Shown piece by piece: positions 12,549 to 61,749 of a stretch of DNA of 64,000 bases. The stretch is from Lycium barbarum (taxonomy: Eukaryota > Streptophyta > Magnoliopsida > Solanales > Solanaceae). The stretch covers positions 94,757,777 through 94,821,776 of the forward strand of contig NC_083338.1 in assembly GCF_019175385.1 (NCBI RefSeq), written 5' to 3'. The translations under genes were made by a program, and so were the position numbers. Position 1 is the first letter of the stretch. Each line of letters begins with the position of its first letter. The notes under the pieces were generated by a model, which saw only the letters and a list, made by a program, of their open reading frames with translations, was not told where the DNA came from and did no database searches.

Positions 12549-14245
12549 ACGGGGCAATTTTATAGGTGGTACTTGAGAAATAATGATAATTTGATGAAGT
12601 GATACCTATGTAAAAGCAAAATTCTAGGACAATCAGCTTGAACTTGTACAAGGGAAACTCCAAGACCTATCCTGACGGTCGGACTTACATATTTAAAACT
12701 CTAAGAACGTATTCTAAAATTCAAACTTATACAAGTGAAACTCCAGGACACTGTCCTAAAGTTCGAACATATACAAAGTGAAGCACCAAGACATTATCCT
12801 GGAGTTTTAATTCCATTGTTGAGAAGTTCGTTTTCTTCATGTACAAGTTTATCTTGTTTCGTGCACTTGTGCGACCAATAGGAAGAACAAAATCAGCCTA
12901 TTTACATTTATGCTTCAGAAAATGGAAGAGATTGAAACTAGCCACTCTTTTGTGATACGTTACAGATATGATGAAGAAGATGAAGAGCAAATTTAATAGA
13001 GACCGACTATTTCTCAACTATATTTTAAATGGTGGTTGAACATTATTAATGCCCAAAAATTAATCGGCCAATGCCATTTTAATTAGTGTTGTTTATCGGT
13101 CAGTTAAATTCAATTTTGTATGTTATCAGTTATCGATTTGTAAACATACTAAATTGATAACCGAACAGATAAGACATTTGGTTACAAATTAAGCTATTTA
13201 TGGTCCTCAAATGTTTGGTTATCGATTTTAGCGTTATGAAATGTCTTCTATATATTTTTTCTTTTCCTTCTTGTTTTCATTTGGTAATATGCATTTTCTT
13301 CAATATAAATATATTAGCAGGTCAAGGTTAAATATTATTAAAAAGGCAACATTGTGAAGTAAATGATGTCTTAATTCTACAATAGCAGCATAGGAGATTG
13401 TAACGCTTGCTGCTATAATTATCAACCGACCGCTAGGATTGGTTCTTCGCGGTAACTCTACTATATTGTGGCGCTGGCGATGTGCAGTCTCAGAAATGCA
13501 ATTCGATATCTTGGTTTCGCCATCAAATATGTACTCTCATCCCGTTTAATCCCCTTTTCTACTTTGGAAGTCATTCTAGAATCATGTATATATAATCATG
13601 CATGAAAAGGTAAATTTAACAGAACCTTGCTGAGTAACCAGTTTAACGGTTAAGGAAACTCAAAGAATCAATAACCAAACTGATCGGCTGATATCAAAAT
13701 CACAACTTTCAAACCGTTAAATTGATACCGATAATAAACCAAAATTTGCACACGCCTATTTTAACTAGAATATGACTATAGGTCAAAACAGAAAGAGTAC
13801 GAAAAAACAAACGATGAACACACGTGAAGTGGCATTCAAACTCTTGCCAATATAGGTCTCATCATCTCCTTAGCCTGTAATCATCTTTCAAGCTGATTAC
13901 CAAAACTCCTGCATGTAGCAAGGCTACTTTTGTCGAATCAAATAAGTATTGACTAATGCAAGCAAAAGCAATATTGGCCAAGATATAACTAACTACCCAA
14001 AGAAAGACGAAGATCAACGAAAACGTATCCTTGTCCTGTCTAACAACGAAAGAAAGAATGAATCACTCTAAAGAAACATAGAAAAACTACTGTATGCTTT
14101 TGAACAGTCGTGTAGCTCAGAGAAAAATGAAATTTTTACTTGCTCTCCTGTGCCTGATTAATAGCATAGAGTTTTTCCTATTTGTTCAGTAATAGAATTG
14201 TCACGAATCAAAATTTGAAAAGCCAAAAGATAGATTTAGAGAGCA
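10881..14245. other. Intergenic, AT-rich, no gene recognised
   Basis: No frame of credible length and no conserved motif. A TA microsatellite lies at about 12520-12548. The stretch 13040-13760 contains repeated words such as GGTTATCGATTT and AACCGTTAAATTGATACCGATA, which look like scraps of an old dispersed repeat. No terminal repeats or target duplication could be fixed. Confidence 0.5.
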
Positions 14246-14909
14246 AGAAAAAGGTTGACATAGATGAGGGATGATGACTCGGAGAAGCAACCCTTCAGCA
14301 CAACCCGGACATCCACCCCCACGTAATAAAATATATATATCCTTCCAAAGTAGCTCTACACAAAGGAGAATGAAAAGCAGAAAAAGAGAGACCAGACAAG
14401 CTTTCTCTATTTGTCATACCACCAGTGCTGTTTATCTCAAATATATATACTAGTAGGCAATGTTTTCACTGGAATTAGGATAATGTACAATTCCCTATAA
14501 GTTACACAAACATGAGTAGGAACCTTGGCCTCAAGCAGGATTCACTAACCTCTCTCAGTAACTGTTGGTCATCATTGACCACTAGACATAAGAACACCTC
14601 GCAAGGTCAAAAATTGATGCCCTACTAAATATGACTCTTGTAACTACGGTAAGGAAAGTGGAGAAAAGATGAAGCAAAAAATAGAAGAAAACTCTCTAGC
14701 TATGATGCGTTTGGAGAAGCCACTAATCACTCCCCACGCTTGTTACAGCACTGTACAGACTCCTCTCCACCAATACTCATAAAATCCCACAATCACCAAT
14801 TAACCGAACTCGCGTTCTGGAACTTGTCCAGATTAGCTTGTCTGCAAAAGCACATGCTCAAGATAGTTGATCATGACAGGACACAAAATGGCATCCCAAA
14901 TCTTAAATA
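14246..14909 (-). other. Presumed 3' UTR and downstream region of PP4R3
   Basis: It follows the TAA at 14910. No other frame or repeat was recognised. The polyadenylation site was not fixed. Confidence 0.35.
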
Positions 14910-51379
<36,470 letters not shown>

Positions 51380-52086
51380 CTGCAACAAGAACCATACAAA
51401 GTTTAAATTACAATATTAGCTTATCGCACAAAGGAAAAAAGAAACTATTTACATAAGACTTGGTACAGACAGCTAAAGAAAATTCTTTATAATTCAATTA
51501 ATCGACAACACCACAAATCCCAAACTAGTTGCAGTCTGCTGTAAAAATAGTTCCCAGGAAAATAGATGCTTTGACATCTCTCATAGACAATCAGAATAAA
51601 TTTTTCAATGTTCAGATGAAAAGCAGACAAACTCAGCACACAGAACAATTTATTTGCACATTATTTTAAGCACAAAGCCATATACAGTTAAAAACAGTCT
51701 TCTGAAAGCAGAAAATGCAAGGCAAAGACAAGGCGTGAAGGCTTTAAGTGAGAATCAAAGACGAGCCTAATAGAAATGAAGTGCCCAACTAAAAGAAAAC
51801 ATAAAAGATAACTGACATGCATAAATGAGTAGCTATAACAATAGAAATACCACACGGCCAGCTTTTTTAAGTAAATAAACAAAATAACCACATAATTTAA
51901 GCTAAAAAGCAAACAGCATACATTCCTTACACAATTAGATGAAAAATGTGTGCACACATATAAAATTCATAGTCAGATTCACAAACAATTCCAGTTATTC
52001 TATAAGAATCTCAAATATTCAATATGAAGTTTATAGACAGAGCAAACAAGCAAGAAACACATATAAAAAGCTTACAGATTATAGCA

Positions 52087-52390
52087 TTACTGAGATGCTA
52101 ACTTGAAACAAAGAAAAAGAGACAACCAACTAACAAGGAACCCACAGACTCGGTGCAAAGACACAGAAGAGAAAAGATGGAAACCCCAGTCACAGACGCT
52201 AAAAGACAGCGATCGAGGGGAAGAGAACAATGAAAGAGAAGAAGAAGAAAGACAGCCAGATCCACTGCTCCTCTGAATTCCTATAAGCCCTATTTTTGGA
52301 ACCCCCCCCCCCCCCCCCCCCCTCCTTCCTCCTTTTCCTTCTTTCTTAGGGTTGTCTTTGCCACATAGAAGTGATCGCCTCATCCTGCCC
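52087..52390 (-). other. Probable 5' UTR exon of PP4R3 with a 21-G run
   Basis: Read on the gene strand, this begins near CGATCACTTCTATGTGGC. It has an AACCCTAAG telo-box-like word, typical near the start of plant housekeeping transcripts, and a run of 21 G (the complement of C at 52302-52322). A possible splice donor ATCTGTAAGC lies near 52072-52081. An open frame of 98 codons crosses this stretch but has no similarity to PP4R3 and is mostly Gly/Ser/Leu, so it is treated as untranslated. Confidence 0.5.
52302..52322. repeat. 21-base C homopolymer
   Basis: It reads as 21 G on the PP4R3 strand, inside the probable 5' UTR. Its length in the assembly may be inexact. Confidence 0.9.
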
Positions 52391-52403
52391 TTTCCTTACG
52401 CGT

Positions 52404-52411
52404 ACTTATAG
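52404..52411 (-). promoter_or_regulatory. Candidate TATA box of PP4R3
   Basis: CTATAAGT on the minus strand lies about 25-35 bp before the likely transcript start. About 90 bp further upstream, mobile-element sequence begins at 52498, so little original promoter remains. Confidence 0.4.
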
Positions 52412-52517
52412 CAAAATTCTAATCCCATTGACCGCACTTCTCAGAACATGGGATATGAATGATATTATATTGATGATCAAGAGTAGTTAATGTACATGTT
52501 AGACGGTGTCCCACATA

Positions 52518-53997
52518 TCTTGGACACTCACTCGAGTCTTGAATTGTAGCATTGGGGCTCTTCCGACTACATATCTTGGAGTACCGTTAGGTGCTTCAAA
52601 CAAGGATCATACTGCGTGGAATCCGGTTATTCAGAGAGTCGAGAAGAGACTAGCAAGATATTTGCCCAAGGGTGGGAAGGAAGTGCTTATTAGGAGCACA
52701 CTATCGAGTATTCTCACTTACTACCTGTCTTTGTTTTTCGCTCCGACTTCGGTAACTGGAAAGTTAGAAGAAATTCAGAGAGATTTTCTAGGATGCAGCG
52801 GATGGGGAAAGGAAGTTCCACTTGGTATGGTGGGAGATTGTCATATCTCCTAAAAAATGGGGATGCCTTGGAGTTAAAGATTTAAAAGTCTTTAATAAAG
52901 CTTTGTTGGGCAAATGGATGTGGAGATTCGGGTTGGAGGTACAAGCTTTATGGAGAAGGGTGATAGTTGATATATACGGGACTACAGAAGGGAGTTGGGA
53001 AACTAGAGATATCATGTTTCCTTTTGGGTGTGGTTTGTGGAGGAATATCATCAAGGGATGGGATGATTTCGTGGAAAATATCTCATTCAAGATAGGAGAC
53101 GCGAGTAAAGTACATTTTTGGGGATATAATTAGTGTAGGAATATTTTCATTAAAGATGAATTCCAATGTCTGTATAGAATATCTTGCCAAAGAGACTTGA
53201 CAATTCAACAAATTAGGAGGACACAAGGTGGAGAGACTTTTTGGGATTTGAGTTTTAGAAGAGATTTTCAAGATTGGGAAGTGAGTGAGTTTCAAAGATT
53301 GATAGACTTACTTCATAGGCAAGTCAATCCAGCGCTAATCCCAATGTGTGGTGGTGGGCCCTCGGAAATAATGGAGTATTCTCTGTGAAGTCTTTTTATG
53401 AGTGTCTTTTGGTCATGGAAGAGGTTGATTTCCTATGTAATGCAATATGGGTTCCAAGTGTGCCGAGAAAAATGTGTTTTTTCACTTGGCTAGCCTCTAG
53501 AGGTGTGATTTTGACAGCGGAAAATCTAGAAGGCGGTAGGTTGTCTGCGTCAGTTGGTGTTACATGTGCAAGGAGACAGGCGAGTACGTGGATCACCTTC
53601 TTCTACATTGCGGGATTACCATGAGCTTATGGTGGGATATGTTTAGGTGGTTTCACACACTTTGGGTAATGCTAAGAACTGTGAAAGATTTGATGTTCAG
53701 TTGGAAGAGCCAGAGGAGGAGAAGACGAAGGGCTTGAAACGTGGTACCGCCTGCATTCATGTGGGTAGTATGGAATGAGAGAAATAGGAGAGCTTTTGAA
53801 GGAGTAGAGTCGAGTTTTTCTTAGTTGAGCAATAGTCTCTGCTCTTTTGTTTACTTTTGGTGTAAATAGAATAGAGGATTGGGCGGAGTTTGTAGAGAAT
53901 CATAGTGTGTAGATTCTTGATCTTTTGGTATACCCTTTGTATACGGCTGTTATGGCAATGTTTATGAATGAAAATACTTTTACTTGATCAAGAAAAT
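52518..53997 (+). mobile_element. 5'-truncated L1-type LINE fragment inside a short LTR
   Basis: Plus-strand frames show TTYLGVPLGASNKD, GKEVLIRSTLSSILTYYLSL, KKWGCLGVKDLKVFNKALL, FWDLSFRRDFQDWE, KMCFFTWLASRG and the tail MWVVWNERNRRAFEG. TGTTAGACGGTGTCCCACAT (52498-52517) and TGTTAGATTATGTCCCACAT (53998-54017) flank it as a 20-bp duplication with three mismatches. The 3' end is only weakly A-rich. Confidence 0.85.
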
Positions 53998-54150
53998 GTT
54001 AGATTATGTCCCACATTAGAAAAGGTGTATGATGTACTGTATAAAATATAAGTATAAATAAATAGAGTTCAGTGTAATACAGTAGAGATACAAATATTAA
54101 AAAACATTTTCTCTCAGGTTATTATTTCTCACATGGTACCAGAACTGGGA
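53998..54150 (+). mobile_element. Short Copia/TRIM-type LTR and PBS
   Basis: TGTTAGATTATGTCCCACAT starts a roughly 137-bp LTR ending CTCACA. TGGTACCAGAACTGGG follows, a degenerate initiator-tRNA PBS. Its first 20 bp also occur before the L1 insertion at 52498. It is related to 17870-18020. No internal coding region was recognised downstream to 54760. Confidence 0.65.
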
Positions 54151-55130
54151 ATAATCACTGTGCAATTTACCAGTTAGAACCTCCAGCAGAAGCCCTCTCA
54201 CGCGCCACCTAAAGCTATGGTTCTAGCGAGCACGTCTCTGACACACACCAATGCGTCCGAAGATTTTCCGGCAACCTTTGACACAAATCAATCTTCAGTG
54301 GTGCTCGCCTCATAATCCCGACCTAACCCGTCGCACATACAAACATTCCAGATCACTTCCGCCGCAATGTAGTTGTTCCGACAACTTTTTCGAGTTTGCT
54401 GGGAAATCTTGAATCGTCACATCCAAAAAGTTCCTACCAACTTTCGAGCTTCAGATAATTATTGTCAAGCCAACATCAAGAACATGCATGGCTTGAAGCT
54501 TGTCGGCGAATCGAAACAGGAACTTGGAGTCACCTAACTTGGTGATTTTCACTCCATCAGCTACGTTCCAACCTTCCGTAGCCCAATTACTAATAGCTTC
54601 CGACGAACCCACCCACTTTGAGAAGGACCCAACTAAGCAGGGTCTTCAGAAATTTCGTCCTTTGCAGCACACGTCACTGGACAACGAGAAGTAATGTTCT
54701 CTCCTGATTCTGTCTTCAAGCATCTGCCACCCAATTTCTGAGCTGACCAATCTAACATATCTTTGAAGGAAATTTCAATTTTATTGCTTCTAGAGAGAAG
54801 TAGGAGCTTCTCTCTCTAGACATATTGTACATATTCTGGATTACTAAACAATTCCTTGGCATTTTTATCATAAATAAATAAATAATTTCTTCAATTGTTG
54901 TGTCACCTTTGATATATAAAATATTCATGATTTTAGGAGCATTATGTCTGATCCCAGTTGATGTGTCTTCAACAGAGGGAAGCAACTACACGTCAAGGCC
55001 CGATGAATCACCATGACAAGGAAGTTATGGAGGATTATCCAGAAAGGATATAGGAGCAATATCCTGAATGTAGATTGGTTTAATATCTCTGTCGTCATCA
55101 GGTTTGTCGAGACACAGAGGGTGTTTGAAT
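54151..55130. other. Unassigned, possible leader of the short-LTR element
   Basis: No motif was recognised. It could be the leader of the element whose PBS lies at 54135. Confidence 0.3.
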
Positions 55131-55790
55131 TGGCTTAAAAGCTAGTCATACCAACTTAAAAGCACTTTTTGGCTTGTTTGGGTGTCTGGTAAACACCAAA
55201 AGTTAAAATCAAGTACTTTCAAGCCAAAATAAACCAAAAGCTATAAGTTGGAGGTCCCAACTTATTATTTTTTAGCTTAGAAAGCTACTTTGGTTTGACC
55301 CAGTAACTTACCGTATTATATCTTGCATTCTTTTATAGTTCCCAAAATATCTTCTCATTAAAAGCCTTACTCCAATTCTTTTTATCCCTTCTTGTATCTC
55401 TCTGTCTATTTATTTTTTGTTATCATACATAATTGCTAATATGCTAATGCAATTGCTAAGTGTATATTAGTGAAACCATTCATCAGAAGATTTCTACACC
55501 AACCAATGCTCGTTTTACAATATATTGCATTGGCTAGATGTTTCCCATGTCTATGTCAAAGTTCAAAGTAATTATCAATAATTAGGTACAATTTTACTTT
55601 CCGACATAATGATATTTATTTGATATTCAATCGGTTATGAAATTATTAGTACAAATATTCACATAAAGAGAATATAAATAAATACCATCTATTAAAAAAT
55701 AAATAATTTCAGCTTATAACTTAAAGTTAATTGTGACTCAAATTAATTTGCATTTGAATTAATTTAAAATTAAAAAATTGTAAGCTTTAT
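55131..55790. mobile_element. Probable hAT-type MITE fragment
   Basis: GGGTGTTTGAATTGGCTTAA, GCACTTTTTGGCTTGTTTGG and AAAAGCTATAAGTTGG words are typical of a MITE family common in Solanaceae. Its other end and the target duplication were not found. Confidence 0.45.
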
Positions 55791-55950
55791 TTTTTATAAG
55801 GTAAGATTTTATTGAAAATGGTATCAAGCTGATATTGCGAAAATACAAAGATAAAGCTGGACTTGATTACATTAAAATCCTATGCAGTCTAGCAAGTCCA
55901 ACAAATTATGAAAATCCATAACGTCTCCTTTTCAAAAGTACAAATAATGC
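55790..55950 (-). mobile_element. LINE 3'-end fragment, minus strand
   Basis: TTTATTTTTTATAAGGTAAG and TTTTATTGAAAATGGTATC is the reversed tail sequence seen in the other L1 copies here. It is very short. Confidence 0.5.
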
Positions 55951-56055
55951 AAACATGTTGTATTCTGATTTAGAAGATGCAATCAATAGAGTTAATGCCG
56001 GAACAAGATTTTAGACTAACGGCATGGAGTGTTGCCCCCTTAGCAATCATGTGGG

Positions 56056-56208
56056 TGTTGACACCCAATTTTGTCCCGCCTCTCTTCCAAAATACCTATT
56101 TATGTTTCTAACATTTTATGGAAAATTAAAAAATATATATATCATATTTTACTATAATTATTAGCCTTTTATCAAAGCTGGTGTTTCATTATTATATTAC
56201 AGTTACTA

Positions 56209-56244
<36 letters not shown>

Positions 56245-59200
56245 TTTTATTATTATTATTGTTATTATTTATTATTATTATTATTATAGTTCACAACTTT
56301 TATCATTTCAGTATTTTACCAGCTTACGCACACGCATTGCATTTATCTTTGCATAATTGAATAATAGTATTTATTTCACTGAGGATTTTCGGAATATTAT
56401 TGCACGGCTATTACAATACCATTCTTTATCTGAGCATTAATGATTGCATATTTCGTATTGAGCAATATTTTAATATAAGTTATTTAAACAGGTCCTTTGT
56501 TTAAATTTAGAAGCCAAACTATTTCGTGCACTTAGTCCGTATTTTTTGACTTATCAAATCCCAAATCAAAGTCCAATCAATTCATAAATATTTTTTAACC
56601 AGCCTATATTTTTTACCTTAATTTTTAGACCAGTCCGTGTTTTAATTCGCTAGCCCGTTCTCTTAATACCCGGTCTAAAAATATGGACTGGGTCCGACCC
56701 ATTTTCAAGAGAAATAAGGGAAACCCTAAAAAGGGTTCCCCTTCATTTCTTCTTCGTTTTCTCCGCCGTTTCCCATCTCTCTCCCACTCCCTTTCGTCGT
56801 CTCCGCCTCTTTCCCTCCTCCATCTCCGCCGCACACCACCCCATCCCCTGTCTCCCCCTGTTCTCCTTCACTTTCCTCTCCCTTTCCTCACTTCCCTCCA
56901 CGTTACCCCTGACACCCCTCTTTCATCGTCAACCTCCACCACACCCACGTTTCTCCTCTGACACCACCCCACACCACGTTACCACCCACTTCATCTCTGA
57001 CATCTGCCATACCACTGCCAACTCCCACGTTTCCACTACCCTTTGTTCCCCACGCGTCTTTCTTTTCATTCAACATAATGCAAAAACAGAGCCTATAAGA
57101 GAGGGGAATTTGGCTTTCGGTTAAAAGGGGGGTTGTGATTTCGAAAGAAGATTTTGTTGGAGGAGAATACGAAGGACGAATTGTTTTAGCCGTAGAAAAC
57201 CCTGAAAGATTAGAGTCGAAAAACCCCTAAAGTTCTTTTTGCCAAAATATCAAATTTGCAAATTCGTTGTGACAGTTCAAAATACCGAATCGAAAAACAT
57301 ATATATATACTCAAAACAATTTTCGTCTGTTTCCTTATTGTTGTGAGTCCGAGTTTCACAACCTCGAATTTGAAGTGTTTCGAGTGTATATCGAAGGCTT
57401 CATACCCACTTCGCTGCACCCAAAGAAGGTAAACTCCTCCCCTAGTTATTTTCTGTTTATTTAAGTTGTTTGTTCATATTGTTTATGCTATGTGTTTAAT
57501 ACAGTGGCAATAATAAGTTTTGATTACGAGATTACTTTATTCTGTTAAGTTATGTTCTTTTTTTATAACTATAATAGCAAGCATAATTAGTGGTTGGATA
57601 CTTATACTCCTAGGTCACTTAATTAAGGCTTTTGTTTAGATATTATGTAATAAGTATGATTAGAGTAAAAACATGCTAATATGATTATGCTGTTTGATTT
57701 AAATCATAAGATGTCATTAACCAGTTTGTCTGGAAGTATTTAGCAGGTTGTTCAATTAAATTCTTTCCACTAAAAGTCTATTTGAGTACTCTGGTTGTTG
57801 ATTATCAGGACCATGTATAAGTCTATAAACCCTGTTTAATCGCATATGCTGTCAATATTAGTATGGGTCATAAAGAGATCTAGGAAACCATTTAGACTAT
57901 CCTTCCATGTCTTGTGTTCCTACCAGTGACAATCTGAATTGGCTTTTCATATCATTGTTGTCCAAATGTAGTCATGCCCACCTGTTTATCTGATGTTTAA
58001 CCTGTACCGGATGTCTAAGAATGTCTGATTACTCTTTTTACTGATATCTAAGACGTCATATGTTTGAGATGTTTTACATAAACACTTTGACTTTAAATTT
58101 CTGTTTCAACTTCAGTACTGTGTTATTTTTAGTCCTAAAACACACTAAAGGACATCACCTGTATCTTTTGAGCTTACCCATACTTATGATTTGAACACTG
58201 GTTGTCGCCTAAACTAAACAGGAATCCCATATGCCTATATACAATCAGTAGCAGCCTACAATGTTCCCCTTTGTGAAACCAGTGTTCCTCATGCCTATTC
58301 ATATGCTAAATCAATTCCTTTATATCATTTGCCTATCCTCTAGTCTCTTTCAAAACTTTAAGTGGTCTGAATCTTGTCTGTGAGGATAGTTGCTGGTGTG
58401 GTAACAGTATTTAGAGATTCACTTCTCTGGATAGATGATAAGTGTGTAAATTACAATAGCAATGTTGGGCTGAGTTTTGTATGAAGGTCCATTTTCCTTA
58501 AACTAAAACTGGAGATGTTTAACTGGTGCTTTTTTTTTTTTTTTCTAAATCAGTGTGTATGAATCATTAAGTTGTGGAGCTCAGGAACTAATAACATCAC
58601 TAATAAGAGTTTGTGTGCTGTTCCCCCATACTGTGATTATTGCCTTGCCTGGAATTCAAATTGTTGATCTTGTTATATGTAAACATGATTTAGTCCAGAC
58701 CAATTCATATAATCCTATTTGTGACCCTCATGTAAGCTACGTATTTATCATCTTTATCCCATTCCTGAACATGGTCCTGCCCGTATCTAATATGTGCAAA
58801 GATTCCAAAAGAATGATTCCAAACTTATCATGATCACTTAACTGCTTTGCTATTAATTTTACAGCATAATTGTGTTTCTGCTCAGCTCAGCTGAGATTGA
58901 TGGCCTTTTGTGACTTGAGATTATCAAATCTATTAATGCCCTATCTTAAATATATGTGTCAAAGACTAATTTCTTGAAATATCTGCCTAAATGACATGCT
59001 TTACAAGACTATACGTTGCATTATGTTATCATGAGTATTTAGACTGGACTATCTGTAACTGCCTGCTGTCTCCCTATTTATGACATAAAATGCTGTGGGT
59101 TCTGTTTGTTTGCCTATGTAAATAGCGAAACTGAAATGTAAACTGGCAGTTATCTAGACATGTTGAAGCAGTTCATGCTGATTTAAAACACATGATATGT

Positions 59201-60703
59201 GGCTGTTTGGTTCCTGTCCATTGTCTGAGTATTGTTTCGCTTAGATTGTAACGCGTTGCGCCTGAATCATGTATACGCGTGTGTATGGGTATACCTCTAT
59301 TTAAAACAGTTGTGAATATGTGCATATAAGATATACATGAATATACATAATAATATACACAATCTACTAATCTGTTTTGAGTTTATTTTTACGTTTAGTC
59401 TTATTATTGATTATATATTAATCCTTTTTATTTTCATTTTATGCATGATTATCACATACGAGTCCGAGGGACGCGTCATTTCCCGCATTCAGTATTGGGC
59501 TAAAAGCCCAACACAACTCCTCCCTCGGTCCACCTTTGTCCTAAGCAAAAAAATGAAGAATACAAAATTATGGGCCAAAGCTCAATAGACAAAACAGCAG
59601 CAGCAGCCCTTCTTAAAATATGGGCTGAGCCCATTTTTTTTTTTAATTATCTCTCCTTTTTTTATTTTATGCATTTAATTTGTATACTAACTATTTTGTT
59701 TATTTTTATTTAGTTCATATAAACCTTAGTGAGTCAATAGATTTAGTAGAGGGTAGTTAGTTTAAAGAAGATTAATAATTAATCCCATAAGTTTTATTTT
59801 CTTCTTTTCACATTAAAGTTATTTATAGAACTTATAACATTTACTTCTAAAACAATTGATAGTATAGATTAATATCCCTTTTTTTTAAAGGAATCATCGT
59901 TTATCCCTCGTTATCTTAATTCCAAAAACACCATTAAGACGCAATTATAAATTCAAACATATTTTAAACAACTCTTCGAATTTTAAGTCAATCACACATT
60001 TTTTTATTAAGCGTAGTAGATAAAGATAATAAAAACGGATAAAAGAAATTTATTAACTCTTTCATGTTTTATTCGTATTTCTAAAATTTAAATTCAATTA
60101 ATACCTCATTGCTTAGTTCGTTTAAATATTTATTAAAACATCGCATAAATTCTCATCTTCTTCTACTTATATGTAAGTTATCATATTTTGTAAATTTCAT
60201 TATGCTACTTCCTTTAAAACTATTAGCAACTATTATAAATTTTATTCAAATAGTATTTTAAGATTTTCTTTTATACAAAGTATTAGTCTTATTTTAATAA
60301 CCTTCTTATTTAAAGCCTTAGCAATATGTATAAGTCTTATTTTAAGCAGTTCATATTTTTCTTTTGCAACATTAGCAGCATTACAAGTCCACTTCTTAAA
60401 ATGTAAATGCTACATCTTTAACTTCAATTAATTAACCTAAGTTTGGCCGGATAACCGTAAGTTAACGGATTCTAAAGGATGCCTAACCCCTTCCCTTTAG
60501 GATAATATAGAGCCCTTACCTAGAATCACACTGGTTAAGCAGACTATTAATTGAGGTTTAGTTTTAACTTTCCCTTAGTTAATACTTAGGTGTCCTAATT
60601 CACCGTTAAATTAATTAGGTGGCGACTCCTTAAAACAAAATAAATAGGAATCCTCAATACGTCATACTCCTAAATCCAACCCGGGTTAAAATGGGGTGCG
60701 ACA
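56056..60703. mobile_element. 4.65-kb solo LTR of a large Ty3/gypsy element
   Basis: It starts TGTTGACACCCAATTTTGTC and ends AAAATGGGGTGCGACA. The perfect 5-bp duplication GTGGG flanks it (56051-56055 and 60704-60708). There is no PBS, PPT or coding region inside, so it is a solo LTR left by recombination. The end sequences and great length suggest the Tat/Ogre-like group, which is an inference. It contains an ATT microsatellite (56206-56285) and a TC-rich stretch (56740-57000). Confidence 0.85.
56206..56285. repeat. ATT microsatellite
   Basis: More than 20 ATT/TTA triplets with a few interruptions, within the solo LTR. Confidence 0.85.
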
Positions 60704-61029
60704 GTGGGTTATTTGGAAAGAGAGAAATCAGAGGGCTTTTGAAGGGGTAGAACAAGATTTTATGAAAATGCAAAGCAATATGTTGTCTCTAGTTTCGTTT
60801 AGGTGTACTTATGAGGTCCCTATTTGTATAGTGGATTGGATCTCTTTTGTTGAGAACCATATTTTGGTGTAGGCTCTCTTCTTTTGGTATATGTCTTGTA
60901 CATGGAATTCCACAAGTGTCAATAAAATTATTTACCTTATCATAAAAAAAAATGCAGGAAAAAGAAGATGGCATGTTCTGGAAAGCTAATAAAAAGGTTC
61001 TTTAATTGTCAATTCATTATATAAAGTAC

Positions 61030-61470
61030 TCAATGCTGATCAGTCAGTGCAAGTGCAAAAGTGGCCTTGAGATGATATGGAAGACCTCACTTCCAACAAA
61101 AGTTACTTGTTTGGTTGGCTAGTGTCTCTTGAAGCATGTCTGACACAAGAAAATTTGATGAAAAGGGGTTGGATCATGTGCCACAGATGCTACTTGTATG
61201 AGAGATCATGTGGATCCATGGATCATATTTTTGTGCACTGTGAGTTTACTTGGCAGTTATGGATCATGTTCATGGCTAATTTTGGCATCCAATGGGCAAG
61301 TCCAAAGAAGTTTAAGAATGGGTGAGAGAGTGGGAAAACGCATGTCCAAAAGCATCCTTAAAGAAAACCTGGAGAGCTATTCCTCTGTGCATAGCTTGGA
61401 CTATATGGAAAGAAAGAAATAAGGAATGTTTTGAAGGAAAAAAGGAGCAGCTGCAGTCTACGAAATATAG
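61030..61470 (+). mobile_element. L1-type LINE 3' fragment
   Basis: Plus-strand frames read LFGWLVSLEACLTQENLMKR, the zinc-binding stretch MCHRCYLYERSCGSMDH with IFVHC, and then a broken DYMERKKE. It is a zf-RVT tail with frameshifts. Confidence 0.8.
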
Positions 61471-61749
61471 TTGTTAACTTATTGCATTTCTGAATGGAAG
61501 TTTCATCCTATATGAAAATATGTTTGCTACACAAACTTCAAATTTATAACACAACCTGTATGGGTTAGGATATTGATCTTTCAGCAACCCATAACACTCT
61601 CAATTATCTTTCCAGTGTCTAATCTTTTTCTCATTGTCCGCCATCAATCCAACATACTTACTGAATTCCGCCCAAAGGTTATAAATCTGCCTCCAAACAG
61701 CTACTTCATACGGTGTTTTGACTGTTTTAGGTGCGCTAAACCCTCTATC

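Larger units (their letters stand above)
55951..60950 (+). mobile_element. L1-type LINE fragment split by a solo LTR
   Basis: The left piece ends at 56055 (AWSVAPLAIMW). The right piece, from 60704, goes on with VIWKERNQRAFEGVEQDF and ends with A at about 60941-60950. Once one copy of the 5-bp duplication is removed the reading frame runs straight across. The same segment of another copy reads MWVVWNERNRRAFEG at about 53758-53805. Confidence 0.88.

Noticed and set aside
52087..52383. Gly/Ser/Leu-rich 98-codon frame as a PP4R3 N-terminus
   Set aside because: It ends in a stop before the first recognised exon, contains the G homopolymer, and has no family similarity. It fits a 5' UTR better.
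56683..56961. Ser/Pro-rich open frame in the solo LTR
   Set aside because: It comes from CT-rich sequence without known motifs and lies inside an LTR with clear borders.
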